Notes: generated by a model from the letters alone, not told the origin. A DNA stretch of 64,000 nucleotides from Siphonodentalium dalli (GCA_032622095.1 CP136066.1:114165319-114229318); one strand, 5' to 3'; shown: positions 12,561 to 25,778, counted from the first letter of the stretch. Numbers and translations: made by a program.

Positions 12561-12639
12561 GACCCTTATTCTTAGCTTGAATATCAGTGAGAGCAGATGT
12601 TTATTATGTTTTTTATGGGACATTAATACAAACATGTAA

Positions 12640-13597
<958 letters not shown>

Positions 13598-13697
13598 TCA
13601 CATTTCATCCTGCTTGACTTGATAGGAACACGTGACGTTGTATTCAGAGATTACTTCAAAGATACGTCTGATTTATTTAAAAGATTATCAAAAATAG
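13598..13697 (+). CDS. QPCT: Glutaminyl-peptide cyclotransferase, internal exon (LLDLIG motif)
   Basis: This 100-bp exon lies between acceptor TTTCTAG and donor G|GTAAGG, entered in phase 0 and left with one base of the next codon. It encodes SHFILLDLIGTRDVVF followed by RDYFKDTSDLFKRLSKI. LLDLIG is the conserved strand of the family; its Asp corresponds to the catalytic Asp248 of human QPCT. The next residues match the family's variable stretch before the FxxLxxIE helix. Length and phase fit the neighbouring exons exactly, so this is confidently part of the same transcript as 12721-12873. Confidence 0.95.
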
Positions 13698-14094
13698 GTA
13701 AGGATTAAAGGTACCAAATTCTCTTGCGGGTAAATGTGCAAAATTGATAAAAGTCAGTAAAAATGGCACCACTGTATAAGAACACTTAGAAATAGATATG
13801 CTTTGTTCTAATGTTAATTATTGATAGCTCACCAATAACGAAATTTTGCATGTTAACACCATTGTTAATTAGACAAAAAACTGTTAAGGCGATTTGTCAA
13901 CAAACATTGTTACTCGTGTAATAAGCTCAAATATTTTAGTCAGAATATTTATCAATTCTTTTAGCTTTTCCAATGTTTGCCATTAAGTTTTGATTAAACT
14001 TGGATATTTTATTGGATTAAATAGACTTTGATCGGCAATGCCACTCTAACAGTAATGTTTACATAACAATTGTTTCCATATGCAAAATCTCATT
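13698..14094 (+). other. QPCT intron sequence, nothing recognised
   Basis: AT-rich intron start. The words AATGTTAATTATTGATAGCTC and GTTTACATAACAATTG resemble text at 48900-49050 and may be part of a shared dispersed repeat. Confidence 0.45.
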
Positions 14095-14470
14095 ATTGGA
14101 GAGTTATTAAAGATGCATAATCCAAATTAACGCTCCCAAATTACTATTTCTTTGACTTCTGGGGTAAAAAATATTTGAATCGAGCAAGCTCAGAGTGATC
14201 AGATATCGATTGAAAAAAAAAATAAAATCCTGAGATATGTAATTTTTGGCAGCCTGGCAATTATTCGTCAAGCCGACGGTCTCGGACCAATTTGCAGATG
14301 AAGATGGTTAACTCTAAAATCAAGTGGTTTTGGGTGTTGACAATCCGACCAAATTTCTATGAACAAAATGTTGATAAATAACACATTTTGTGCAATTTTA
14401 TACTATAGTTGACTGTTAGCATTATTTTTGGGCAATTAATCAATTATAATATTATCACAGTTAACTCTTT
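14095..14470 (+). repeat. Dispersed repeat family A, copy 2
   Basis: It shares CTCCCAAATTACTATTTCTT, a GCAGATGAAGATGG..AACTCTAAAATCAA phrase and GAACAAAATGTTGATAAATA with the copies at 4015-4400 and 19545/25000-25195. Intronic, non-coding. Confidence 0.7.
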
Positions 14471-14529
14471 CGTTGGCGAACTAAATTTACACCTAAATTG
14501 CCAGAAAAATTATGGGAAAACTGAGTTTT

Positions 14530-15040
14530 TGTGGAAAAGTATATGATCTCTGTAACGTCCTAGTGACCAAGGCTGGCTTTTACAGGACGGGATCGAGTAG
14601 ATCCATAATTTTTCCAGGAAGTTTTTTTGCCGAACCCGTGACTTCTTCGCCACGGTAGGGATCTTTTAACGTGCGCACATTGTTGCACACGGGACAGCCA
14701 TTAGCGTCGGCTCCCGATCCGACGGTGTGCCAAGTGTAGTGTCATCCCTGGTCATGACATTACGAGAGGAGCAGAGGTACGAAGTTAGTCCAGTACGCAT
14801 TTTTTCAAATTTTGTCTGAGACTCTTTGGCTTCTGAAATCTTTCTCAGATCACTGATCGTGGCATCGATGATTGATTTGTGATGCCCGTGGTACTGGGAA
14901 TGCAGATGGCGACACAAAGTCCGACCGATATTTTGTCGGATTTGAACCCTCGACCGTGTCGAAGGTGTAGCTCAGAGGTGTAGCTCAGAGGTCGGCCCAC
15001 AAACCAACTGAGCTATCCGCTATACGTTAGGAGTCTCCTA
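14530..15040 (-). mobile_element. tRNA-derived SINE
   Basis: On the - strand the head at about 15035-14930 carries a tRNA-like A box (TAGCTCAGTTGGTTTGTGGG) and B box (GGGTTCAAATCC), the internal RNA polymerase III promoter. The tRNA-like part has a tandem duplication of CTCTGAGCTACAC, so it cannot fold as a normal tRNA. The body continues to a 3' region with TGTGCGCACGTTAAAAGATC, a phrase of the type found in shared 3' domains of aquatic-animal SINEs. The 83-codon ORF at 14666-14917 lies inside the body and is not a gene. It is antisense in a QPCT intron. Confidence 0.8.
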
Positions 15041-15999
15041 CTTATGAAATATCTTATCAGATATCAATGATTTGTATGTGGGTGATTAGCGTAATACTTG
15101 CTGATGAATATTTTGCCGATAAAATTTCCATGGCAATCAAGGGACATGACTGTCCAATGTCATCCAAGGGGAATAACTCCCTAAATTTAATTTCTGGCAA
15201 TAATCTGATTGAAAAATGGCTTATAGCCAACTACATGTATAATGGTTTGCTGAGACACAGAAAGCATTTCGGTGATGATCTAATAATTGTCTGATGTCTA
15301 TCTGCTCACTTCAACAATTTTGAATGCAAATTTGGGTCTAGTTCTGATATCAGGACCAAGTATGAGGAGGGGATCTTATAATTTCCGAGACTTAATAATG
15401 GTTCCCCGATGAGCTGTACAAGTGACAGCCCCCTAATAATAAGCCTAATAGTTACCGTATAATAAACAAAATTTATATATCTAAAATGTACATTAATTTA
15501 TATAATTAAATCTCTAACTACAAGCTTGTCTTCATTGTGCTATAAATGAAATACAAAATGACACATATTCATGTGATCTAAACTGTCACTGAGACATGCT
15601 GTGGCATGAGGGTGTTTACAATCACACTCTTTGTTTTATGTTTTTACCTTGAAAATAGGTGATTCAATCAGCAAAAACAGCAATTTTGACTGTCAAAAAA
15701 ACAAATAAAACAATCTAAAGTACACATCATCTTTATTGTAATATCAGGTTGTCAAAGTATCATGTTTAAATGAATGCATTGGTAAAATTCTGATTATCCA
15801 TTTGAATGTTTATCTAAAAAAAAAACTTCAAAAATCGGCCATTTTGAATTTTCTACTTCCTGTAGGCCTACTGGTACCCTATTTCCTGTTGCCAACAATC
15901 TGTTTATTTTAATGTTCAGATGTCTTCGATAGTAATATAACTTTTACTGCATAATTTAATTAGGAACAATTAAAAAACTATTTTTATGAAACTTTAGCT
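15041..15999. other. QPCT intron sequence, no recognised gene
   Basis: The ORF at 15067-15294 (75 codons) has no recognisable features. The rest is AT-rich intron. Confidence 0.4.
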
Positions 16000-16735
16000 A
16001 CTTTTTATACGCCCTTTTTGAAAAAAGGTCGTATTATGTAATCAGTCTGTCCGTCCGTCTGTCTTGTACCGTCCGTCCGTCCGTTAACATTTTTGGTTTC
16101 CGATCGATAACTCCAGTTTGGATTATTTGATCTGAACCAAAGTTGGTATGTGTATTTCCCAGCTAAAACTACAGGCCAAGTTCAAATATGGGTTCCGTCC
16201 AATTATTTTTACATGAGTTACGGCCCTTTTTGTCCGCCGACCCAACGGGTTCAGAGGACTATTATAATCAGCACGTGCGTGCGTCCGTTCGTCCATCTGT
16301 CTGTCCGAGGTTTCCGGATGATAACTTTAGTTAGAGTGAACCAAATTAAATTAAATTTGCTATGTGGGTTTACTAGTAGAAAAGACAGGTCAAGTTCGAA
16401 TTCTGGTTCCGTCAGCAGGTGGACCCGACTTTGTCCGGGCTGTTTCCCCTCTGCTTTTTGACGAATTGCGCGATTTGACCTTGAATTGTCCATTTTGAAG
16501 GTCAAGGTCAGGTGGGGGTCATGATTTGACCCGTCCAAAACACTGCCCGGACAAAAGTACCCGACAAAAGTACCCATCGAAATCCATCCGGTTTCATCCG
16601 ATTTGACCTTGAATTGATCATTTTGAAGGTCGAGGTCAGGTCGGGGTCACGATTTGACCCGTCCAAAACACTCAGTGGACAAAAGTAACCCTATGTATCA
16701 AATTTCAGCTAGTTTACGGAATTCAAAAAAGCTTG
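16000..16735. repeat. Dispersed repeat with GTCCGTCC tracts, about two tandem copies
   Basis: TCTGTCCGTCCGTCTGTC and CGTCCGTCCGTCCG tracts are followed by GTTTCCGATCGATAACTCC and later GGTTTCCGGATGATAACTTT. GATTTGACCTTGAATTG..CATTTTGAAGGTC then appears twice (about 16470 and 16600). A related repeat lies in both arms of the giant palindrome (about 46610-46800 and 52960-53170). Confidence 0.7.
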
Positions 16736-18011
16736 TTCGTTCTGTATTTATGTATTCATCTATTATCATTACTTGTTGTCTTGTTAGTTGGGTATAATCA
16801 ATCACATGTCTATTAGTAAAATTATATGGGTAATAAAACAAACTTTGAGGACAGACTGAGACAGAAAACTAGAAATATTATAGTTTTACTAATTAATTAT
16901 CCCGAAATTGACATGTCCAGCCGGACTGTTTAGCGGGAACAGAATAAAGTGATTATAAAAAAAGACCTCTTCAACGAAATATCACCCAGTGACCCCACCC
17001 GAGGAATGATCAAATCAATTATGTTCAATGTAAACATAAAATCATAGTATCATACAGATTTATCACAGTTGTTTGTAAACCAATTAATATATATAATCAA
17101 TAAACAAGTCCTAGTACACAAATTTGCTCATTTTTCGGGACTAATGAAAAGGTTCAATACAAATGAATCCCGTCTAAGGTTTCGAACCGGACCGAATCAT
17201 CACAGTGGTTTCGAATCGAACCGAACCTCGAATGGTTCGCAGGGGACTAGCTCTTCGGTTTGACCTCTAATATTACTGAAACATTTAAACTCTCCGCATT
17301 CCCTATTGCCCCTTTGACTGTGATACATGAATGACATTATCCCCTCTCCAAGTTGAGCTACAATGTCATTGACATTTTCATTTATTACTATCATTCAGGT
17401 GTTATCAAAATAATTACCGTTCTATTATTACATGTATACGTAATATGTACTGGTTGGAACGATTGGTACTGAAATTCAAATAATTAATTTAAACAATTAT
17501 TATATGGGCGTTAATTGCAACCTGTTATTCATCGCCGGGAGGACAGTCGTGGAACTCAGGAATTGATTCACATGTTGACTTCGTCCACTCAACTGGGAAA
17601 CTATTAATTTTCCATCTGTTGTAGGCTACTTCAAATTTACTATGAAACCTAATGGGCCTACCACAGGCCTATGTTTCCATACTGGAAGCATACTTTTCAT
17701 CAAAATTACGTGTTCTTGATGTAGATTGCACAGATGATGATGACATAACTGTTGGTTGGAAAATCTAAATATAAGATCAACCTCGACATTTTCATTCTGA
17801 CATTGCTGATCATTGGCAATGCCATGCATGTTTAAATACTTGTCTTTATTTACCCAAATAATAACAGTGAATTTGTCATTAATAATCTCTCAGTAAAATT
17901 ATTGAATAGCATTGAACCACAAAAATGGTTCTGGAATAACTTACTGAACACAAGGATTAACTTAAATAATAATTTTTAACAATGAAGTATCATAAAATAT
18001 TCATGTTTCAG
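16736..18011. other. QPCT intron sequence with a family B tail
   Basis: At 17330-17395 the tail of family B occurs alone (GACATTATCCCCTCTCCAAG, TTGAGCTACAATGTCATTGA). ORFs at 17069-17394 are opposite-strand shadows. Nothing else is recognised. Confidence 0.5.
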
Positions 18012-18131
18012 AGAATATTCTTATAGAGAACAATCTTCTGGATCTATCAGAAGGGTATGAGAAATATTTCCCCGACACAAAACACTATCACACAGGAGTC
18101 CAGGATGATCACTTACCTTTCCTTCAAAGAG
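18012..18131 (+). CDS. QPCT: Glutaminyl-peptide cyclotransferase, internal exon (QDDH motif)
   Basis: This 120-bp exon lies between acceptor ATGTTTCAG and donor G|GTGAGT. Joined to the single base carried from 13697 it opens with Glu, and it again leaves one base for the next codon. It encodes NILIENNLLDLSEGYEKYF, then the HTGVQDDHLPFL segment, matching GVIQDDHIPFLRRG of vertebrate QPCT. The first Asp of the DDH motif corresponds to catalytic Asp305 of the human enzyme. The exon follows a 4.3-kb intron full of dispersed repeats. Phase agreement on both sides and the family motif make the assignment firm. Confidence 0.95.
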
Positions 18132-18199
18132 GTGAGTTGTAGTCTAGTAGTTTCAGGTAATCTTCACCCTCAGTCTACTTCACGACAATGGATGCAGTG

Positions 18200-19185
18200 A
18201 TTCGGATGGATCTTTCAAAATTCAGCTTGCGAATAGTCATGTAACATCTTGTTCCTCTTTACGTAACCTGTGAGCGTACCTTGACAGTACTATGGAAATG
18301 GATGCTATGGTCTCGAATGTCTTACGCTCGAGCTACATAAAGTTGAGAGCCTTGAGGCGAGTGAAATGTCATTTAAGCCAAAGTGCGATGAAACATGCCG
18401 TTCTATCTCTGGTTGTTTCTAGAGTTGACACTTTTAATCCATTATTAACACATCTTACAAAGGGAAGTGTCAGGAGGATTGACCTTTTATTGAAAAGCTG
18501 TGCTCGTCTCATTTCTAATGTACCAAGATACAGCAGAATAACACATGTCATGAAAGAACTACACATGTTGAAGTTTGAGTACCGTGTCAGATACAGATGT
18601 GCCTTAATTGTTTTAAAGTCTCTGCACGGAGATACACCATCTTACATTTCTGAAATGTTTACCAAACACAGCTCAGTTACTCGAAATGGCCGAAGTGGAG
18701 TCCAACTGTCTCATATACCCGATAAACTAAATGTGAACAATGAAAGTGCTCATTCCAAAATGTCTCAGTCTCTATTTGGAACAGCCTACCCGTTGATATG
18801 AGGAAGATTGACTCAGTATCATCTTTTAAAACAGCTCTTAAAACTCACCTGTTCAAAATGTGTTATTCGTTATAGTGCACCATCTGTTTTTTAACTTTTT
18901 TATATTTTTAGGCTTATCCGTTATAGTTGGAAATTGATATTAACTTAATATTTTAATCAGGTCTTTTAATCTACTGGATATTTTATTGTTAATTGTAGTG
19001 CCTTTTTTCTAGTCATCTTTCCGAGTTATCTGCCATATATCGGTGAAGATTGTATTGCTTTTTATGTGTAAATATGCGCGATGTTATCTTGCTTGTGTAT
19101 ATTTGTGTATGTAAATGCGCATTGAAACTAATTGCTGTAGAATGCGTTTCTTAAATGAATATATAATAATAATAATAATAAAACC
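18200..19185 (+). pseudogene. CR1/L2-like LINE 3' fragment
   Basis: The ORF at 18292-18801 (169 codons) matches the region after the RT domain in CR1/L2-type LINEs: YIKLRALRRVKCHLS, then MKHAVLSLVVSRVDTFNPLL (the usual SRLDYCN position), then KSCARLISNVPRYSRITHV, then LKSLHGDTPSYISEMF. It continues out of frame to a 3' UTR that ends in the TGCGCATTGAAACTAATTG and ATAATAATAATAA tail typical of these elements. The 5' part, including the RT core, is missing and frame breaks exist (a TGA just upstream of 18292). Sense orientation in a QPCT intron. Confidence 0.88.
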
Positions 19186-19803
19186 CAGTTGAGATCAAAG
19201 ACATCCTATCATTTATGGATAACAGTGGAGTCTTACCACTGCCATGTGTAAAACTTGAATTGACATACATGTAGCATTATAACAATACTGTATTTAGCTT
19301 TCTGTTCAGATGATTCAATTTCGCTAAATGATGAGTCTATGAAAGGCAACAATATAACAATAGTCCAGTGCATTTATGGATCTATCTCACACTAATTGCA
19401 ACACAATTTATAATAGTAGGAAGAAGTACATTAACCCATTATAAACAACATACTAAATATAAAAAAGAATCAAGAAATGGGAAGTTGGTGGATTTTATTA
19501 AATAAATTTGGGAAAATCTCATTGTTTCAGTCGCTCTTAAAGGTACTCAATCTGATTAAACACCCCTAAATTACTATTTATTTGGCTTCGGGGGTAAAAA
19601 AAATTGATTCGAGTCGAGGAACCTACCCATCAATGCTCGCAGAGTATCAGATATCAATTTTTGAAGTTTGTTTGTGGCCCAGAAATACGCTGTCAAATTA
19701 ATGGTCTCGGTCAAAGTTGCAGATGAAGATGGATAACTCTAAAAACAAGTGGTAATATGGCCAAATTTCATGAATACTCAAGTGATAATACAGTAATTTT
19801 TCC

Positions 19804-22800
19804 GCCAAGGAAAGCCCTCAACTGAACTATATGGATTACGTCTCCGGCCTTGTGTCAATCAGGAGGGTTAAAATTTTATTGCTGTGCCGACCCCACTCAC
19901 ACCCGTGTTCAGATTAGTCGCGCATGAATACACCCGCATTCTATCTATTTTCTAGTCAGTTTTTATTCCTCCTCGGCGTCGACAGGTTGCGTTTCTATTC
20001 TAAAGGTTGTATCTTTCTGTGTTGCGAGTTTATCGACTCAATATTTATTGTTGATATTACAAACTTGCAATTTATTGTACCCGATAGTTAATTAATATTT
20101 CTCACATCCGAAACGGGAACTTTTTCGTTTCATTGTATCCGTAATTTGTTTCCGTGTTTTTTGTTTTCCTCAAGACGGCTTTATCTTTAAACAATTGGAA
20201 TTAAGATTGCCATCTTGACAATGACTAAAGAAGCACATAGCTTACTTGTGGCGAAACCACATATTGCATTTTGTGCCACATATACGGCGTGATGACTATC
20301 ATGACTTACAATTGAGGACGCAATGTAGTACGGTATGCGATATCTCCTAATTTCGTGCTACACGTGTTCACTTTACATAAGTTTCCGTCGACTCGCTTCG
20401 GTTATTTAGTAAGTTCTGTTGCTTTGTATCATAAAGTATACTGCCAAATCATACATGGAACTGCTCTGTTAATTCACAGAAAGTTGCACAGGACAGCAAT
20501 ATCCTCCTTTGTAATAATTTACATGAATAAATACGAAAGATAGTCCTTGTTATCAGATGACAATTCACATTTCTTTCGATTGAGCGATCTGTAACATTGT
20601 TTTAACAATCAATACCTGCGAATCTACGCCCGCCAGTATGTATGAACTTGTGGTCTTGTATTAGACACATGGCAAATGTAATAAAACATTACAGCGACTT
20701 CAAGGAATTTAGAAAATTCTGCCTTGTCTATCGCGATTAAATATCCTATAACTCATTGTATCATCAGTACAATAGTTACTAACACTCCGTAACAGGGAGA
20801 TTGTATTCGTTATCACATATATAACCATACTTCAAATTGATGTGTTGTCTGACGATCTAAATATCGTGTTGCATTCTTTACATCCATGTATGTACAGTTT
20901 GGGTTACTACAAAATATCGATCACCGACTGCAATGAAGTGAAAACGTTGTAACCTGACACTCCAGCTACACTTAGCTCACTTTACTTAAACAATGGTGAT
21001 TCTACCCATGGTAAGAAAATCTTGGAGCCATCTTGGATGTTCGCCTTGAAGCGAGACCACTGGCCTACTTGTGGAGAGTAACCATCCCCAATGGGAACTT
21101 GGCAAATACGGGAAAGCTTTGTCTTCAATATGGAACACCTTGTTCATAGGGTGTTGCAACGATTTATTGGCTTGCCAGCATCTCACTGAATTTTAATTAG
21201 ATCGATGTTTCTCATTCTTATCATCCGCCAGATGATTTAAGATTTACGCCGCACATGGGTTGGCAATTAGAATTGTCAATCTTTGTGATGTAACGACTGT
21301 GATCAGAAGATGTCACCAACTTGAAACATCTGACCTCTTATCCTCAGACATTAGTGTTTGTCGATACATTCAATTTTTTGGTCCCATTGACATATTATGG
21401 TTTAAGTGCCTCATTGCCATCTTACTGTAGGACCTAATATGCCTCGGCATTGGCGAGCTTGCAATATGTATTGCACGCCGTAATAGTTCCATACATTGTA
21501 CATGACAATCATATGGTATCAGGGCCTCGTGTATGCTGTCAGAACTGACTATGCTTACATATGGTGAACAGTTTTCATCCCAATACTGACATACTTTGCG
21601 GTTTCATCAGTGAATAATAACGGCAAACAGCGAAATAGAAAGAATAAATATTGTCACGTGCTCCAGATTCACTGCCAATAGTCTTTCCAATAGAGCCCAT
21701 CACTTGGCTCATTAACTTCTATTTCCACATATATCGAAACGATAATCTGCCAAATAGCTTTCACTCATGTATGACGCGCAGTTACATGCAACACATTTAT
21801 ATTGCGCATAATATCAGGAAGGACTGCATTTGTATTGTTACATGTCTAAAGCGAGATTACATGCGCAGCGTTTATATTGCGCACATCTACTGCCAATATA
21901 TTTCCAAAGAGGCCAAGACATGGCTCTTCGTCTAATGTCACATATCCAATGATTATCGGGCAAAACGATTCAATACAATCATAACGAAAATGAAGGCATT
22001 TGTATCATCACGTCCGCTGTCAGCGCACTTTCCTAACGGAAACCGCCTAGTTCTTGCCCATGTGCATTCGGAACTCATCGTCCTCATATACGAGAAAAGA
22101 CAGTATCTTACCTGTCATAGCAGGTAAGATCACGTGGCCAGGGGTATAACGTGATTTTATATTAACCTTACTTTCTACTCAATAACCTACTAGTACAGAT
22201 TGTATTTTATTATGTATATTAACCTTGCTTTGTTATAACTAACAGCATGTCTTGCAGTCGAACGTGATTAGAATTTGTTGGCCACACACCGTGCGGGTTG
22301 CTCATTCACGGGTGTATTACTTGTTATAGTTGGGTGAGGGCATATTAGTCAATGATTACCTACTTTGAGCAACCGTACCAGTCTTTACCGTGGGCAGGAC
22401 CAGTTCTGCCCCCCTCCGCCGGTCCTGCTACGGCAGTGTGAACCAATGGTAGGCGGGTGCTGCAAGTGGTTGATTCGGGAAACCAATCTTCACGGGTGAT
22501 TGCCCAGGCACCTTTCTCTCAGGTGCCTAATATAGTGTCAATACGATTATTAAATTTCGAGAAAATTCACATCGATACACTATTATTCCACATAGAGTTA
22601 AATTTCCATCAGTATTTTGATTTCGGCCTGGATTCCTGCCACGAAGATCTGTTTTTAGGCCATCACGATTGTTGGGCACCTGGGAGTAGCCTATGGCGGC
22701 TGTTCTGGGTGGGGAAGACTCGTCACGTGACGCTCTTGCTCTCATAGACATAGCGCACCAGCCAAATGGCCTTCTGACTCTTCCCCATGGTGCAGTGGCC

Positions 22801-24699
22801 CACATCATTACAAGATGGGGTCCAGTCGATCCCCTGGAATCGTAATACCTTCGGGATACATCCGGGCCTGCTCCTCCGCCGTCATGTGATCATAGTGGTA
22901 TGTCATCGACATTTATTCCAGTTTGGTCAGGACCACCTGTATTTGGGGGATTCCATGGAAGGGGCTTCCTCTGATCAAATGGCTCATCAGAACTTATTCC
23001 CTCTGGCCTTGGGGGCGCAGCTTATTCTACATGGGCCATTGCTGATGCCCCAGAATTTGAGGGGGTGACCTTGGACAGGACATAGCTCCTTATCCCAAAT
23101 GCAAGAGCATTTGTCTTGAGTCGAACCATTTCAGAGTAGGCCACTTCCACAGTCTGGTATCCCAACTTGATGCAGCCAATGCTGTTGGCTGGCGTCGATC
23201 CTGACATGCTTCTCTGCATCACGTGGCGTCGGCAGGTTTGACGACGATGAGCAAGAATCGCGGGTTGACGGTGGGTCACCAGGCACACTGTCGGACGAGG
23301 ATTCTGACATTCCGCTGGTAAGTGATTTTGTACAGGATGAGGATACAGGTTGATATCTTATATTGCTTCATTTAATTCAACAATTTGTGATAAAGTACCA
23401 GTATTTACCTCAGTTAGGAAAGCTCCAGCACTGTAGCCTTTGGAGGATGTTCTGGGTGGGGAAGACTTGTTGTTGCGTGCCTCCAAGAGCTGCTCCAGCC
23501 AACCAGCCTTCTGCCTCTTCCCCAAGGTGCAGTGGCCCACATCTCCACTAGATGGGGTCCAGTCGCTCCCCTGGAATCGTACACCTTCGGGATACCTCTA
23601 GGCCACTCCTCCACCGGTAGGAAAGAAAGGCTGAATGTTCTGGGTGGGGAAGACTTGTTGTGTGCATCCAAGAGCTGCACCAGCCAACCAGCCTTCTGAC
23701 TCTTCCCCACGGTGCAGTGGCCCACATCTCCACAAGATTGGGTCCAATCAATCCCCTGGAATCGTAATACCTTCGGGATACCTCTAGGCCACTCCTTCAC
23801 CGGTCATATTGCAACTTTGATCATTCTGCTTTATTTGATCATTTTGAAATGTACCCGAAACTTGTCATGTGCGCCACCATAGATCTCTGATGCTTCTATG
23901 CTTGTTCATCAAGTCCTCAGTGGTGTTCTCTAATCCCATATATACTGGTATGCAATGATACCTTGGATCATGACGGCGTTCCCTGCTCTCTACATTATAC
24001 GAGGCTGGAGTAAGGATTTGTGGCATGATATAATGAAACATCATACCTCGCTATGATATCTGCAGCATATCATTTTTATATCTGGTTTGTGTATCACAGG
24101 GAGCAAATTACTTTCGAAATTTTGATTAGCAAATAATCTCACATTGACATGATTAGATAGCATTTTTATAACATCAAATAAAATATTCCTCGCTATTACC
24201 GGTATCCACATTTCAGTAGCAAATCGCGATGCGATTCCAGTTAATTTGCTCCCTGGTGTATCATAAGCATTCTGATATCTTAATGCATACACAATGGCTG
24301 CATGTGACATCAGTTCATAATGTGAACTGTCGAGAGAGCGAAGAAGATGACAAAGAGAATAGGATGAAGCGATGGAAGAAGTGAAGGAAAAGAAGTCTCT
24401 TCAAAAGTTATACTTGCTTGGTTGTCTCGCAAGCATGAATTATATGGCACTACCTGGGATGTTTCTTCCAAAAACAAGGGGGGGAGGGCGGTACACATTT
24501 GAGCAATGTCGGAATCTGAATTGGGAGCTCTTTCACGTAACATAATCATATCTGATTCATGACTAAATCACATTTACATGAAACCTGTTTCGGAAGAGTA
24601 CATTCCCATCGAATTTGGATATTAATTAACTTTATTGCTCGTGCCTCCTCCTGGGCTTGCATTCTAATCCATATAGTTCAGTTGAGGGCTTTCCTTGGC
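19804..24699. mobile_element. 4.9-kb element with 35-bp perfect terminal inverted repeats
   Basis: GCCAAGGAAAGCCCTCAACT (and the following 15 bases to ATGGATTA) at 19804-19838 is exactly inverted at 24665-24699. The left ~160 bp is also a near-perfect inverted copy of the right part of the small element at 24737-24997. No transposase was recognised inside. The interior holds the triplicated block at 22690-23810, an unassigned - strand ORF at 20986-21186 and a short acidic + strand ORF ending at 23351. It may be a DNA transposon with captured sequence, or two related MITEs bracketing unrelated DNA. Confidence 0.55.
22690..23810 (-). repeat. Three copies of a ~180-bp unit with coding-like - strand frame
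   Basis: The words TTCTGGGTGGGGAAGACT, then GCAGTGGCCCACATC, then CCCCTGGAATCGTA and TTCGGGATAC recur at about 22700-22890, 23445-23630 and 23635-23810. Copies two and three are adjacent; copy one is about 600 bp away and more diverged. On the - strand one frame reads KEWPRGIPKVLRFQGIDWT, then GDVGHCTVGKSQKAGWLVQL in two copies, but the copies are not in a common frame and stops occur. I do not recognise a protein family. An ORF between them (23022-23288, -) contains GYQTVEVAYSEMVRLKTNAL. Confidence 0.6.
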
Positions 24700-24736
24700 A
24701 GAAAAATATAATTTTTAAAATTAAAATTACTTTTTT

Positions 24737-24997
24737 CTTAAGGGAAGCCCGAAACTGAACTATCATAGATCCCTCCCATGGTGGTGCCATTCCCAACCCT
24801 GCAACTCGCAAATCTCATGATTAAGTCGGAAATAAAAAAAACTGACTGGAAAATAGATAGAATGCGGGTGTATTCATGCGCGACTAATCTGAACACGAGT
24901 GTGAGTGGGGTCGGCACAGCAATAAAATTTTAACCCTCCTGATTGACACAAGGCCGGAGACGTAATCCATATAGTTCAGTTTCGGGCTTCCCTTAAG
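24737..24997. mobile_element. 261-bp MITE related to the 4.9-kb element
   Basis: Ends CTTAAGGGAAGCCCGAAACT and its exact inverse bound the element. The right 160 bp is nearly identical, inverted, to 19804-19965, including the CTCCGGCCTTGTGTCAATCA stretch. Non-coding. Confidence 0.75.
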
Positions 24998-25245
24998 GAA
25001 AAGTTATTTTAATTTTAAAAATTATATATTTCTTTGAACAAAATGTTGATATATAACACGTTTTGGGAAATTTGATACCATAGTTGACAGTGGTTAGCAT
25101 TATTTTGTTGCAATTAATCGATTCTGATAACTAAAGCGTTTTTGAATAAATGTTGTTGTTGTTGTATCTTGATGATATGGGGACCCTCTGATCAGATTGA
25201 GTAGCTTTAAGCGCGGGCGACAACTGTTATATGCTAACATTTTAA

Positions 25246-25494
<249 letters not shown>

Positions 25495-25562
25495 TACCAC
25501 ATATTAATGAAGTCAAGGCCTTCTGTGATTTTCATTCAGCACTACTGTTTGTATACATTTAA

Positions 25563-25749
25563 CTCTTTCAGTGCCCAGTCCGATTTTTGTATCAACCCAT
25601 ATTTCCTTGATCATTTAAAAAATTTATTGATTATAATAATGTGATACATTGATGGAAAGAGCTAGTATCACATTATTATAATCAATAAATTTTAAAAATG
25701 ATCAAGGAAATATGGGTTGATATAAAAATCGGACTTGGCACTGAAAGGG
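25563..25749. mobile_element. Palindromic TTAA MITE in the probable QPCT 3' UTR
   Basis: Inverted arms of about 85 bp begin CTCTTTCAGTGCCCAGTCCG on the left and end CGGACTTGGCACTGAAAGGG on the right, with a short loop near 25655. TTAA lies at both edges (25559-25562 and 25750-25753), the target duplication of piggyBac and Kolobok-type elements. Non-coding. Confidence 0.88.
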
Positions 25750-25778
25750 TTAAATATCACAACTGCTAAAATATACTG

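Larger units (their letters stand above)
19545..25195. mobile_element. Family A element split by a 5-kb nested insertion
   Basis: The left piece (19545-19803) begins GGTACTCAATCTGATTA. The right piece (25000-25195) ends with the inverted form (TCTGATCAGATTGAGTAGC). Together they reconstitute the order of words seen in family A copies 1 and 2, with the intervening block absent from those copies. This gives family A terminal inverted repeats of roughly TACTCAATCTGATNA. Inference: a single family A element was invaded by the 19804-24997 elements. Confidence 0.6.

Noticed and set aside
14930-15035. A functional tRNA gene on the - strand
   Set aside because: A and B boxes are present, but an internal duplication spoils the fold and the sequence continues into a SINE body.
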